A stretch of DNA of 64,000 nucleotides, taken from positions 10,422,001 through 10,486,000 of the forward strand of contig OV121092.1 of NCBI GenBank assembly GCA_921293015.1, written 5' to 3'. Both the position numbers and the translations under genes were made by a program. Below the pieces are notes generated by a model, which was not told the origin of the DNA, ran no database searches, and saw only the letters and a program-made list of their open reading frames with translations. Positions 23,431 to 34,621 of this stretch are shown in pieces; the first letter of the stretch is position 1, and each line of letters starts with the position of its first letter. The stretch comes from Phorcus lineatus. Lineage: Eukaryota > Mollusca > Gastropoda > Trochida > Trochidae.

Positions 23431-24857
23431 CAAAAGAAAACTGTGTGTTCTCATGCTGAATTTAATGTCAAAATTTACAAAAGCGATTGTACACTGCGTT
23501 TTCCATGAAAGAGGCTTTGTGTTCATTATTAATAAAATCAAGTCTCTTGTGATGTTATGTTTTCTCTGCCAACAGCAGGTTACCTTGTTGAGCATTAAAT
23601 TGATCAGTGTTTCGCTTTCGCCAAAATTGCTTGTTTAATCTCAAGCACAAAACCCTCGAACTTCTTACACATTGGTGAACTCGTGTGTAAAGTACGAAAA
23701 AGAACAAATATTTTATTATCATATTGCATTTCGTATGGAAGAATGGATATACGACGCTGCTGAATACTATCGTATTTTCATTAATAGACCCCTGTCTCCA
23801 ATTGCAACAAGCGCAGGGCTCTGATTACGTCAAAAAGCGGCGTCAAAGGGTGCTGAACAAATAATTGCCTGGGTGGAAGTCCGTTATAACCCCTGATTCA
23901 TGGGGGACAAATTTTGATTATTTAACGTTATTATTCGTCTCTTATTGTCTCCATTCAAAAGAAGCGCCGAGAGTAGCGATAGACCCCTCTCTTTACTTAC
24001 CCAAACTTTCTATCGGAGGTTATACTCACCCCATTCTCCCACAAAGGTGACCCGGGTCAGTTATTCTTCCGGTGACACCTCTGTTACGAGTAGACTGCTT
24101 TCAGGGCTACATATACAGAATCCTGACGTTGATCATTATGTCTATTAATGTTCTTGTCGACTTCCTCCGTTGGGGCAATGTTCATTATTTCTTACAGTAA
24201 CTCGTTGATTCAAAACCAAAGAGATTCACATGACACAAAACCTTGCTAGATTATGAAGAACAGAGATATAGGGTCATTTCTTGATTTTATTATTTTCACT
24301 ATTGTTTTACCTTACTTCATATTGTTATACATGACCTGAAAAGCTACAGAAACAAATTGCCTCTCATAATTAGTAGAATTTTGTCATTAAAATATATACA
24401 TTCTGTCTGTAAGAACTTTTAGCTCGAGACGGGTGGTTGATGATATGATTAACTTCGATATTTCTACAACACAATATAAAAGAACTCGAATTCTATAAAC
24501 AAATCTATAAAACCTCATACGGCCTCAGAAAGGTCTTCTTTGGTACAATTCATAATTTCGCATATACTTATGTGATAACTCTTTCTTATTCGCATGCATA
24601 TTAGAACGAGACAATGTAGGGGAGACAGTGAATTTTAATTGACGAAATCACATTTACATTTAAAATACACCTCTAACTTATACAGTCAGGTAAAAAATTC
24701 TTTAAAAGATTTACGATTAAAAGGCATCACATTGTTTCTTTTAAGAGAAGCATTAATAGTCTGTAACCCGGGTGTGTGGGTGGTCGCTGCCTGGTCGGCC
24801 GGTGAGAGACTAGTTCCGTGCAGGTAAATGCACGTGCAGGGGCTCTTCGTACGTTTC
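23431..24857. other. Non-coding stretch
   Basis: Short open frames only (for example 23865-24050). The 'aatcacatttacatttaaaatacac' phrase at 24645 recurs at 25397 beyond the MITE, so the MITE flank is partly duplicated. Confidence 0.5.
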
Positions 24858-25274
24858 CAGTCTGATTAAAATAGACCGTGTTCCGAGGAATAAAAGTTTA
24901 AAAATATTGACTCTACCGAGATTCGAACTCAATCTGTCTAGGCTATCATCTCCACAACGGTCTGACCGCAGCCTACTGTAGCGCACGTTCTTACGTAAAC
25001 TCAGCTAACCAATCACAATGTGTGCGGCAAAAGCATTCGGTAGCTAGGGGCAAGTAACTCCCATTTACCATTTGTTAACCTTGATCGCCGCTATCCTTAT
25101 TTTAAACGCGATGATGTGATTAGTTCGCTAAGGACTAGGTTTTGTCTGCGCTAAACTGGTGTCAGCACGTGCGAGCAGTGAGACTGCCTTCAGACCGTTG
25201 TGGAGAGGAAACCTCGCTGGAGTCATTTAAACAAACTTTTATTCCTCGGAACACGGTCGATTTTAATCAGACTG
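24858..25274. mobile_element. Foldback MITE, family II, complete copy
   Basis: Terminal inverted repeats of ~42 bp (cagtctgattaaaatagacc... at 24858 and ...cgattttaatcagactg at 25274) contain the mirrored phrase 'gaggaataaaagttt'. A second inner inverted pair (ctccacaacggtctga / tcagaccgttgtggag) follows. The left arm carries 'gattcgaactc', the reverse of a B-box-like GTTCGAATC. The core is shared with 12940-13350. No ORF. Confidence 0.8.
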
Positions 25275-25877
25275 CGTGCGTTTCCGTTAAACCAAGTTAA
25301 ACATAAGATAATAATAATATATTTCTTTTTAACTTTTTTCTTAATTGCATGCTCATTAGAACAAGAAAATTTTGGGATACATGTCAGTTTTAATTTACGA
25401 AATCACATTTACATTTAAAATACATCTTCAAAACCCCCAACCTCAAAAGTATGAAGCTACACTTGCTGCCACGTGTACAACCAAGGCACGTGCAAACTTA
25501 GAGTGAGTCTCTGATTCTAACACGACATAGCGCCCAAACGCATTAGATTTCCAGTCCCCTTGATATTTTATCAAAACACTAGGAATGTCAATAGAAAAGG
25601 CAAAAGAGCAGCTACCCCATCTGAAGGAATGACCACTGTCCTGGGACGGGGGGTAGCAACACTGTCGTAGTCACGAACGAAGAGTTAGGCAAAGCACAAA
25701 TCCGTCCGTCATTCCAAAAAGGGTAAAGGTGCTGGTCTTTCAGAATTCCCAATTCTTATTGTCTTACTATGTTTTTTTGCAAATCACTCAGCTTCATACA
25801 AGTTATGAATTTGAAGTAAATCATTGTAATGGTTTCTTAGATGTGTTAAAAGTTTTTGCCTTAATTTGCTGAAACAT
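25275..25877. other. Spacer downstream of the fibrinogen-domain gene
   Basis: No open frame of note. Includes the repeated 'acgaaatcacatttacattt' phrase at 25397 (see 24645). Confidence 0.4.
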
Positions 25878-25883
25878 TTTATT
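25878..25883 (-). promoter_or_regulatory. Candidate polyadenylation signal (AATAAA)
   Basis: A minus-strand AATAAA lies about 100 bases past the stop codon of the fibrinogen-domain gene. AATAAA is frequent in AT-rich DNA, so position is the only support. Confidence 0.4.
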
Positions 25884-25981
25884 GTTACTTGTAAATTTAC
25901 AAACATATCTGGAGACAATTGCAATTATTAAAAAACTGTTGTCGATACAGCGACATTGATGGAAGGAAATTAACAAATTAA

Positions 25982-28900
25982 CTACTGATAGTTTTGCGCC
26001 CTTGACACATATATTGGTCTCAATTTCATGGTGGTTGCCTTCAAAGAATACTTATAGCCATGCCAAGTTTCCCAGTTGATGCCATCACCATGCTCCATAC
26101 TGTCATACAGGCCATTTAGGTGGCTTTTGTGACATTTGTCATACCACCAGCCCCCTTGGTGGACGACAGCACAGGATTGTTGGTCGTCTTTGTCGTTATC
26201 TCTGTCGTGCGTACTGAACATCATCCCGTCGTGGGGAGAGAAGGAGTCATCTGTAATAAATGAATTTATTAATACTGAGTAATCACATAACCACGCAAGG
26301 TATAGCTTGTGCCAGTTTCAATGATTAGCTAATTCATGACATGCTGCTTTTCGTCAACTTTCTGTGCCACTCCTACGGCTTACTGCATATGGACATAATA
26401 GTTTCATAATATATCGCATAACGGTTGCTACTCACCATCGTTAAAGGCGCCACATCTGCGCCCAAGACACAAATTTTGCGCTTCACTGAAAAGCCACAAA
26501 TACGCCTATGATTATTACTGCAAAGAGTTATGCCTTAACAAAGGAGTTGTGACTCATCATGGAAAAGCAAATTTTGCGAACATCTGTCTACATCAAGGCC
26601 CCTCCCCTTAGCACATTTCCTGTAACGTTGCAAACTCAGAATTATAAATGAACCAAAATTCAGAATGATTATGATTCAAAGCTTTACAGCGATGACTGTA
26701 GGACTTTGCTAAAAGAGCAAAGTTGACTCCAACAATAAGAATGTTTGAATATTGCCAACTTATTCAAATGCAAATAAAACCCACTTCTATTTCCGTGAAA
26801 CCCAGAAACATTCAGGCGGTAGTTGCTAATTTCATCACCAACACTGAAGGTCGAATACGTGGCAAATCCTGAGTGCCCCTCCCTATCGGTCATGTCAATC
26901 CTAAGCTGCATGCTGCGTGTAGTTGTCAGAAAGTGGATTTTTTCATTTCCTGAAAGAAGATGCAGAGAGGTTATTTCCTGAAAAAGATGCGGATGTCTCA
27001 CCAGAAATCTCTGACAAGCATACGGCATTACACTTTTATCGTATCTGGGGATTCTGAATTTTAAGATGGAATGGGATGGCCGGGTGACCGTGGATGTATT
27101 TGAAACATATACCCCTGCTTCCTTCACAAAATAATAAGGCTAATTGATGCTTTCATCTTCTACGCTGAAATTCCTTGGAGTTGTCATAAATGATTTTTTC
27201 CTGAAAATTACTGCTTTGAATATCTATAGACATTTTACGCAGAAAAAAATCAGTGAAGGGTGCATAGCCTGACAGTTATCAGTTAGGAATAATGTCTAAG
27301 TACCAACTTTCGCTATGAATTAAGAGAATAGGATATCTGAACTATTACTGTAGGAAGGAATTATTAAGTCTTAAATTAACCCTGAGGTACCATATCCTTT
27401 CCATTAGTGACCGCCAGAGGAAGCTGTTCAAACTTATATTATCAGACCTATCACTGAAAATGATTCGGTGGCCTATTTAGCCTAACAGATCATTAACTAA
27501 CTTGTCCTTACTTGGTTATTGCTTGATCTCAACCCTATTGAACATTTGTAGATTTGAAGGAGATCAGGGTATATGGAAGGAGTGAGAACGGATTCATATA
27601 CGCTGATGTAGCAAGTTGCTCATACATACCAAGCCAAAACTCCCCGGTCAAGTTTCCAAAGCCTTGTTTATAAGTGTCCCAGTCATTGTAAAAATCCTGA
27701 GATCCGTCTTGCCGTCTTTGAATTACCTGCAAATGTAGCAAAGGACTTTCTTCGATCATAATCAAATAATTTACATCCTCGGTTACCCAGGGCTGATTGT
27801 TACGATGCTCTTTACTTTAAAGAGGAGACGTAACGCATAATCGTGATTATTACAAATTATTATCTGTAGTCGCTTCACTTATAATAATTAATAGAGCCAA
27901 AAAATGAGAAAATATACGCTTTAATTCGACCACTAGGAGACCTTTTATACCCCTGTTTTGGATAACCGCCTAATGAGCCTGGCGAACGCTTAGACAAAAT
28001 CACCGAAGCATGACTCGAAGCCACGCCCAGTGTGTGACGTGCTAGTCGTCAGCTGCAAGTCCAGCCCTTTGATTTTCTCTGTATTTTTAAGCTAATTCAA
28101 CAGCAAAATAGAGGCAATAGCATGACCCAAAGAATTCCAAAATATGATATGTAACTGCTTCATGATATCGACTTTCCCTCTTAGTCGTCAAATCCATTTT
28201 GATTGGACTCTGACAATCCTTGGACGCGGTTTTCTTGGGTGGGTTTATATCAAAAAGGTTAAGAACTTGGTCGGTGAGAGATCCATTACTATGGGATATC
28301 CCGTAAGTCGGTGAGAGATCCATTACTATGGGATATCACGTAGTGTTACAACATGTATTTATTGATATGAAGTTCTAAATTGTCTCCAAAAAATGAAGGT
28401 TTTTGTAATAAACGGGAAAGAATGTAAAAACTTTTTTAATGTTTACTGTAGAAAAAATAATTTTGTTTTACTTCACTTTATGACAACTTAGTAGTTAGTG
28501 GATGATTCGTTTGTATTTAACTAACACATATTATATTGTTATCTAGTATAACATCTCACACCGTGTTGCAATATCTCTGTCTTTGAATTTAACAATCAAT
28601 GACATGAAAACATACCTTAAACGTTAGAAACATACGTTAGAAACATCCTATGTAATCCTAAAGAATGTTGGTACCCGTTATTCACGATGTACTTTTTTAA
28701 ATGTGTCATCATCCGTAGAAGTGCACGAGCCAAATCTCCTTCTCCTAATTTATTGGTTGAATATATATTCTACAAGTTCATTGGTTCAAAATGACTGGAC
28801 GCCGTGACAATAAACTATGTAGCAGTCGAATGCCAAGATTACGCCATTATGACAGGACATCTATTTCGGTTGGTGGGTCCAAGGCTTTAAAATTCAAAAG

Positions 28901-30660
28901 GTATAATTAGAGACGATTAAATCAAGAATTGAAATTGAATGCGATAGGATTAGATAAAGGCCACCTGTGTGTCATAAAAAATAAGACTATTTGAATCAGT
29001 CTGATTGTTGTGACAACATTTGGCAGACGTCGTAATTGATGTACACATGCTATGGGATAGTGCGCATAGCATCACATTTAAACACTGTCTTTCGCTTGGA
29101 ACAATACAAATAATTAAAGATATATTTAACATCAATTCATCGGAGGTTTGATTTGCTTGGATGACTTTAGATATGTTTAAACAGTTGTTTAGAATGTGAG
29201 TTTTCTGTTGTTTTTTCATTAAGGAGTTTATACTTCCGCCGACTAGCACGTCACGCGGCAGGATAAGCGGCTGGACACGCCTCAGTGACCACGGGCCAGT
29301 TCAGTTCTGTTCACTGGTGCTAATTAGCTGGTGATTGGAAAAAGCCGTATTAAAGTTGTTTATAGGCCGATTTCGAAAATTTAAACTCAAGTTACTGGCA
29401 AATTAGAATTCGTATTTTATGAATCACGAAAGTTGCCATGGGTCATTTCAGTCGATCTTTAACACCCCTAGAAGGTTTTATCAGGAAAATCTGATCTGAG
29501 ATTGCCCGCCCTTCATTTGAGTAAGCCAATGAAACTGCTACGTCGACCTGGCCTGCCTTAGTTGTATATTTTTTTCTGCTGAAAATTCCCAGGGGTGATA
29601 GTGAAGCAAACAACAATAAGGACTCGATGACCGAAGACACATGGCGTGAGAACCTAAAGCTAAGCACTAGACTATTTTGCTTCTCTAATCAATCATTATC
29701 ACCATCATAACCAATCTCTCCCCACAGAGGCAACTCCGTCGTAAATTCCTATACAACCACTGTTTAAATACGAAGATTTCAAGGTGTCTTAGCATGGACG
29801 GACACGCTGACGCTATATACTAACGACTACCTCGTACAGAGCATATAACTAATGGAAGGTGAAAGGTCACATGCACGACTCCTAAGGAGCCGTACTCGTA
29901 AACGAAGAGGGACACGTGTCATCGTCTCTCTAATTTCAATTACATTGAATCAACTGGGAACTGTTTGCTAACTTCACAGACCCGGTAATCGATGCTTTTG
30001 ATCGAGATGCAGGATAACGCTGTGTCAGCGATACCCCGAAACTCCCGATACACCCGAGACACTTAGACTGCCATCGATGACAATATCTTGATAGATTGTC
30101 TGATATAGATAGATTTTTCTACCCATCGAACACTCTTGTGACCATCACGTATAAGGATGAAACCTCTTATCGCCACCGAAAAAGTAAAACACATTTTTCC
30201 AAGCTTCATGTCGGATATTTTGACTCATGTATCCAGAGACGTTTGGAACATGTGAAATACTATATGTTTGTTTTTTATATTTTCTATAGCATCCGTTTGT
30301 ACTGTAAATTGTCCTTTACCACCAGTTCATTCGTTTCACTATATTACGGATATCGCATGTGCCATCTTGTAAAGTTCATTATTATATCTAACATTTGATA
30401 TAGTTGATGGCCAAAAAAGAATTGTTGGTAAAGTTTTCCTTTTGTCCTTTACTTTTTTCATAGTTTGCTTGAAAGAAACACCAAATCTTACCCTGAGGAA
30501 GGAGAACTTACCGTCCATCCTCGGCCATCGTTGGTCATGTCACAGTAGACATCCATCGGGTCTCCCTCCCCGGGGTACACTGTGTACACCCCACTCGCTG
30601 CATCAGGATTGTGTTTCAGCACATCAGAGCAGTCCCACAGATCTCCGAAAACATAAATGT

Positions 30661-30703
<43 letters not shown>

Positions 30704-31643
30704 TAAAATAAAACTAAACTTCCTTACTTTCACATATCTCAAAAGTCCCATTTCTTTACGTAAAGATACAAAATCTGTGAATGTTCATTATATATATATT
30801 TTTTTTAACAATTTTTAAATGTGTCAACTCAAACCACATAGAATCTAAGACAGAAAACTTCAATTAATATGGCGATACCCAATCTCAGTGTAACATGATA
30901 GTTTTATCCCCAAAACGTGTCGTTTGTAAAACCAAGAAAAACCGTCAAAATTCTATAAGGCAATTCATATGCCCCTCTGGAGCTTCAACGTTACCAAAAA
31001 AGTCAAGGTAAGATTCATTTTAATAAAATAAGAGCTTTTGTCATTTTTCTAAGTGTTATCAACATCTGAACTTACAATTCTTTAAACCTACGTACCTGCC
31101 CACTGATCAGCTGTCCCAGTGAGACGAGGACGAAATGGGCAGTAAACACCACGGAGACGTGTGTAGCTTAGAAATAGGCATTTATACTTAAAGACGCTGG
31201 CCCATCACTAGATAAGTAAAGCAAAATATCATCCATTTGGAAATAAGCAAATTGTAAATTAAGGAAATAAAGAGTTTTTGTAGATTTTCACAATGTTACC
31301 TAAATATATCTCAACTTACAATTTTGTTTGAAAACTTACCCACACTGTAGCACATTTCCTGTCCACTGGTCAACTGTCCGGGTGAGACGAGGACGGAGTG
31401 GGCAGTACACTCGTCTTGCAGTGAGTTGTACAGGAACGAGAGACAGCGTTCATCCCGACCACAATCACTTGCACACGCAGCTGAGGACCCAACTCGAGAC
31501 TTATTCCAAAGTGACGACTGTGATGACAAGAGACTCACAGAACCATTTAGCAAATGAAATGCTCTTTCTATCTTACAAGACTGTCTACAGGATATCGTGC
31601 CAAGAAGTAAAGTCATTATCCCGGTGATGCTTCCTAAAGTCAT
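25982..31643 (-). CDS. Secreted PAN/apple-like plus fibrinogen C-terminal domain protein (five exons)
   Basis: Exons on the minus strand: 31643-31340, 30642-30512, 27726-27630, 26949-26785 and 26250-25982. All phases agree and give 321 codons plus a TAG stop. Exon 1 encodes a signal peptide ([19 protein letters not shown]) and a PAN/apple-like module with spaced cysteines ([20 protein letters not shown], then DECTAHS and EMCY). Exons 2-5 encode a full fibrinogen-related domain of ~220 residues: [62 protein letters not shown] (calcium site), [22 protein letters not shown] and KATTMKLRP. Donors are GTAAGT, GTAAGT, GTATGT and GTGGGT; the last is weak but fits the family's intron position. The protein is probably extracellular. 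Fibrinogen-domain proteins in molluscs are often lectins or pathogen-binding, so that role is inferred. No disabling change is seen. Confidence 0.85.
27551..27613. mobile_element. Foldback MITE, family I, one-ended fragment in intron 3
   Basis: The sequence 'ggagatcagggtatatggaaggag' through 'cggattcatatacgctgatgtagca' matches the right arm of the family I MITE. Its partner arm is absent. It ends 15 bases inside intron 3, next to the GTATGT donor at 27629. Confidence 0.7.
28271..28345. repeat. 37-bp direct duplication in intron 2
   Basis: The phrase 'tcggtgagagatccattact' plus 'atgggatatc.cgta' occurs at 28271 and again at 28308, identical but for a base. Confidence 0.9.
30665..30702. repeat. 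(TA)n microsatellite in intron 1
   Basis: About 19 uninterrupted TA dinucleotides, just upstream of the exon 2 acceptor at 30643. Confidence 0.95.
31020..31155 (-). pseudogene. Duplicated tail of exon 1 plus its intron start
   Basis: On the minus strand, 'actgcccatttcgtcctcgt', 'ctcactgggacagctgatca' and 'gtgggcag' matches the end of exon 1 (31355-31420). The following intron also matches the true intron 1 ('gaattgtaagttcagat' versus 'aaattgtaagttgagat'). The copy has lost the final ~20 coding bases, including the last PAN cysteine, and ends in CAG|GTACGT, a strong donor. There is no upstream acceptor, so I call it a relic. Confidence 0.65.
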
Positions 31644-32097
31644 GGATTACGCTGAGGAGAATCAGAACTTCTTCCTGTTGTGTTACTAGTCTGAAGTCTC
31701 GAGTGAAACTTCCTTTGAATTTCTGTATACATGACTGATTGATTCTTCACACAATCAATGCAGAACTCAAAACGAGTTAATGCTTAATTGCAGAGGAGAA
31801 GATACAATTACTGATCATGATTGATCGATGGAATACAAACCTGGCTGATCGTAATGTGAATATGTTCCGTGCATCTGGGAATGATCACAATCTGCAGATT
31901 GTACGAACAATCTAGGAATTTTTTTTCATTCCCAGGATGTTTAAACACATTAAAATACAAGTCAATAAATGTTTAATTGAGAAATATGATATTACATGAA
32001 ATAAAAAAAGGTTTTAGTCCATATTATCCCTCTCTACCGACGTTCTGTTTTATTTTATTTTGTTTTGTTTTTGTCATCGAGGGGTAGGAGGGTATTA

Positions 32098-32161
<64 letters not shown>

Positions 32162-33161
32162 ATACATATTACATTCATTGAAAATGTTCTTCTATAGAGC
32201 TAAATTACCAAGCAAGTGTGTCATAAGACGCTTTCCTTGCAACGGCCCGGAAGTGTGACGTAAGTGTAAGTGCAACAATGGTTTTATGACGTCAAAGACG
32301 ATGCTGTTAGATTGACATTCGTACACCACCTGTATATGGCATGTGCGAGGGTAAATCCTGCAAATCCCGATTTCAACATTTGTGTTTTTAATTTTTGCAA
32401 CTGGTAATGCCAAGATCACGTGTAACGGACGTCTAATAAGTTTATGGCCAGCAGCGTTGTGGATTTATATTGACTGATTATCGAGTTCTATGAACCAATG
32501 ACGTTTTGATTAACATTTCGTCTCTTTCATGCTGTCGAGCGTTGAATTCATTTGCGTATATAGCGCAGCTTTATTTGTTGCAAAGATATATGTGCCGAGC
32601 GGTTATGATAAATTAACTCGCGAGGGCGTAGCCCAAGCAGAGTTTATTGCCATAACGCGAGGCAATCGGGTTATCATTTGGCTTGCACTTCCGCGGGACA
32701 TTCCTTAAAAGATTCAACTAAATAATTTGTATACAATGAATTTTTAAACGTCATACTTTTACACTTTGCGGGTTTATGTGTTCAGACCGAACGATTCCAA
32801 ATTAATATTTACGATACATGCCTGCTTCAGATTTTAAAGCTTAACACTAGAAGCTTTACATCAGAAATATATAACACCTATTACCTGCAAATACCTACTT
32901 GTCAACAGAGTTCGAATCCTTCCTAGGATCTAAATACATCTTTTTTAAGTCTAACCTATTGAAAATAACCTATTTTACAAGTCCATTTGTGTGCACATAT
33001 GTAATATCTGATAACCGAATAATGTGTTAAATAACTGAATTGTTGTTGAAAAAAACCGTTAGATCCCAACTCACCTACTCACTCATAACCGACCATTGTA
33101 GTAGAGAGATAACCAACCTGTGAACATGGTGGTTATGGCATATAACCTACAAATAAAACAA
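31644..33161. other. Upstream region of the fibrinogen-domain gene, no gene seen
   Basis: Should contain the promoter, but I cannot point to a convincing TATA box or initiator. Holds a long (TA)n run (32101-32157) and, at 32590-32700, an imperfect inverted 'ataac.cgcgaggcaat' type repeat. The ORFs are chance. Confidence 0.4.
32101..32157. repeat. (TA)n microsatellite
   Basis: About 28 uninterrupted TA units. Confidence 0.95.
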
Positions 33162-33215
33162 TGGAGTGAGTGAGTGAGTTGTTGTTTAACGCCGCTTGGG
33201 CAATATTATAATCAT
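33162..33215 (-). mobile_element. SINE 3'-end fragment
   Basis: Plus strand 'gagtgagtgagttgttgttt' followed by 'aacgccgcttgggcaatatt' is the reverse complement of the 'gcggcgttaaac...ctcactcactc' tail seen in molluscan SINEs and in the element at 20147-20440. Confidence 0.6.
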
Positions 33216-33414
33216 TAGCGGTAAAACAATGAAATTAACATCCCAAGGTAATAAAACCTTATGAAAACACCAAGTATGAGTAAATTTATTCATTAGAATT
33301 CACTTCAAAATTATCAATTTCATGGAGGTATAAACTTAAAAAGCGATGGGCGGCATCCATTACCATATGGACAATAAATAGGGATAGGGATCTGGGGCTT
33401 TCATCAATCGCCAT

Positions 33415-34320
33415 CTGTGTTGAATGTGCATGAAAGGTTCTGTAAACAGATTTTAGGTCTTTCTAGAAATACGCCGAACATCGCGGCGCTTGCTGAACTT
33501 GGTCGCTATTCATTAAAGGTAAATCAGTATGTCAAAATCATTAAATATTGGGTTCGACTTTTGTCTCAAACTGAAAACACAATATTAAAAAAGGTGTATA
33601 ATTATCAGTATGGTCTGGCTGAAAAGGGTTTAGATTGTTGGGCTTTTAAAGTGAAATCACTTTTGTCTACTTACGGGTTTGGTAATGTGTGGCAAAATCA
33701 ACGTATCGGAAACATTTCGACGTCTGTAGAATTGTTCAAGCAACGATGTATAGACAATCAGTTATTCTCATCGGACATTAATTTGGTCTCAAAACTGGAT
33801 TTTTATCGTAGGGTAAAAACATTTATAGAGTTTGAGTTTTATATTAGTAGTGTCAGTGTGAGACAGTTTCGTATTTTTCTTAGTAGGTTTCGCTGCTCTA
33901 ATCACAATTTGATGATAGAATACGGTAGATATATAGGTCTTAAAAGGGACGATCGCCTTTGCCCGCTCTGTATTATACCTTATATTGAAAACGAATACCA
34001 TTTTTGTTTAGAATGCCCTTTTTATAAGAAATTAAGAAATGATATTCTTCCAGAATATTTCAATACATATCCTTCAGAATTAAAGCTAGCCCAATTATTT
34101 ACATCAAAGAATATTCTTGTTATCAACTGCCTCGCAAAATACTTATTTCTTGCTATGAAAAAAAGAAATAGATTTCTGTCAATTGTTACAACCAAAACTA
34201 TCTAACTAGTTGACATCGATGTGTTGATAATGCTCCACGGTGCTCTCATGTATACCAAAATGCTGTATGACCTCATGTATAATGGGCCTGTGGCCCCTTT
34301 ACTGAATAAAATCTCTCTCT
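33415..34320 (+). mobile_element. 5'-truncated LINE, C-terminal part of ORF2 and 3' UTR
   Basis: An open frame of 262 codons (33417-34205) is clearly related to the C-terminus of ORF2 in the LINE at 49576-53591. Shared motifs: CKQILGLSRNTPNI versus CKKFLGVKQNTPNI, GRYSL, RFRCSNHNLMIEYGRYI versus RFRCSSHDLFIEKGRYV, and a zinc knuckle CPLC...NEYHFCLECP versus CKLC...DEYHFLLVCP. The 3' UTR phrase 'gggcctgtggcccctt' before AATAAA also matches. The reverse transcriptase and endonuclease are absent. The frame is intact but has no start of its own, and the copies are about 40% identical by eye, so this is a different subfamily. Confidence 0.8.
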
Positions 34321-34621
34321 CAATAGGGATACGTAATTCTCATTATAGGACACTTCATCTAACACAACATTATATTACATTGAATTATTTACACATCTTT
34401 TATGAATACTTGCATGAAGAAAATAAATATATGAAACGAATATATGTATAGTATTATAAATACTTCATTATGTCATTAATGTTCCAATTTAAATTCTACT
34501 CAGTTTATGATGTATATTTTCTCTTATACTTAAAACTGCAGATTACCTAAATTAACTGTTAACGTGTATATAGTTCACCGTATAAACAGGATTGGTCAAG
34601 AGAAGAGGAAATATCAAGGTA

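Noticed and set aside
24770-24850. tRNA-like GC-rich patch
   Set aside because: No A-box/B-box pair or cloverleaf could be formed by eye.
28036-29260. Short inverted pair 'gacgtgctagtcg' / 'cgactagcacgtc' 1.2 kb apart
   Set aside because: Only ~13 bp match, with no further arm similarity and no target duplication, so an element cannot be claimed.
30096-30398. 100-codon plus-strand ORF in intron 2 of the fibrinogen-domain gene
   Set aside because: No recognisable domain; lies in an intron on the opposite strand.
32590-32700. Imperfect inverted repeat 'cgcgaggg..' / '..cgcgaggcaat'
   Set aside because: Too short and imperfect to define an element; noted only in the spacer entry.
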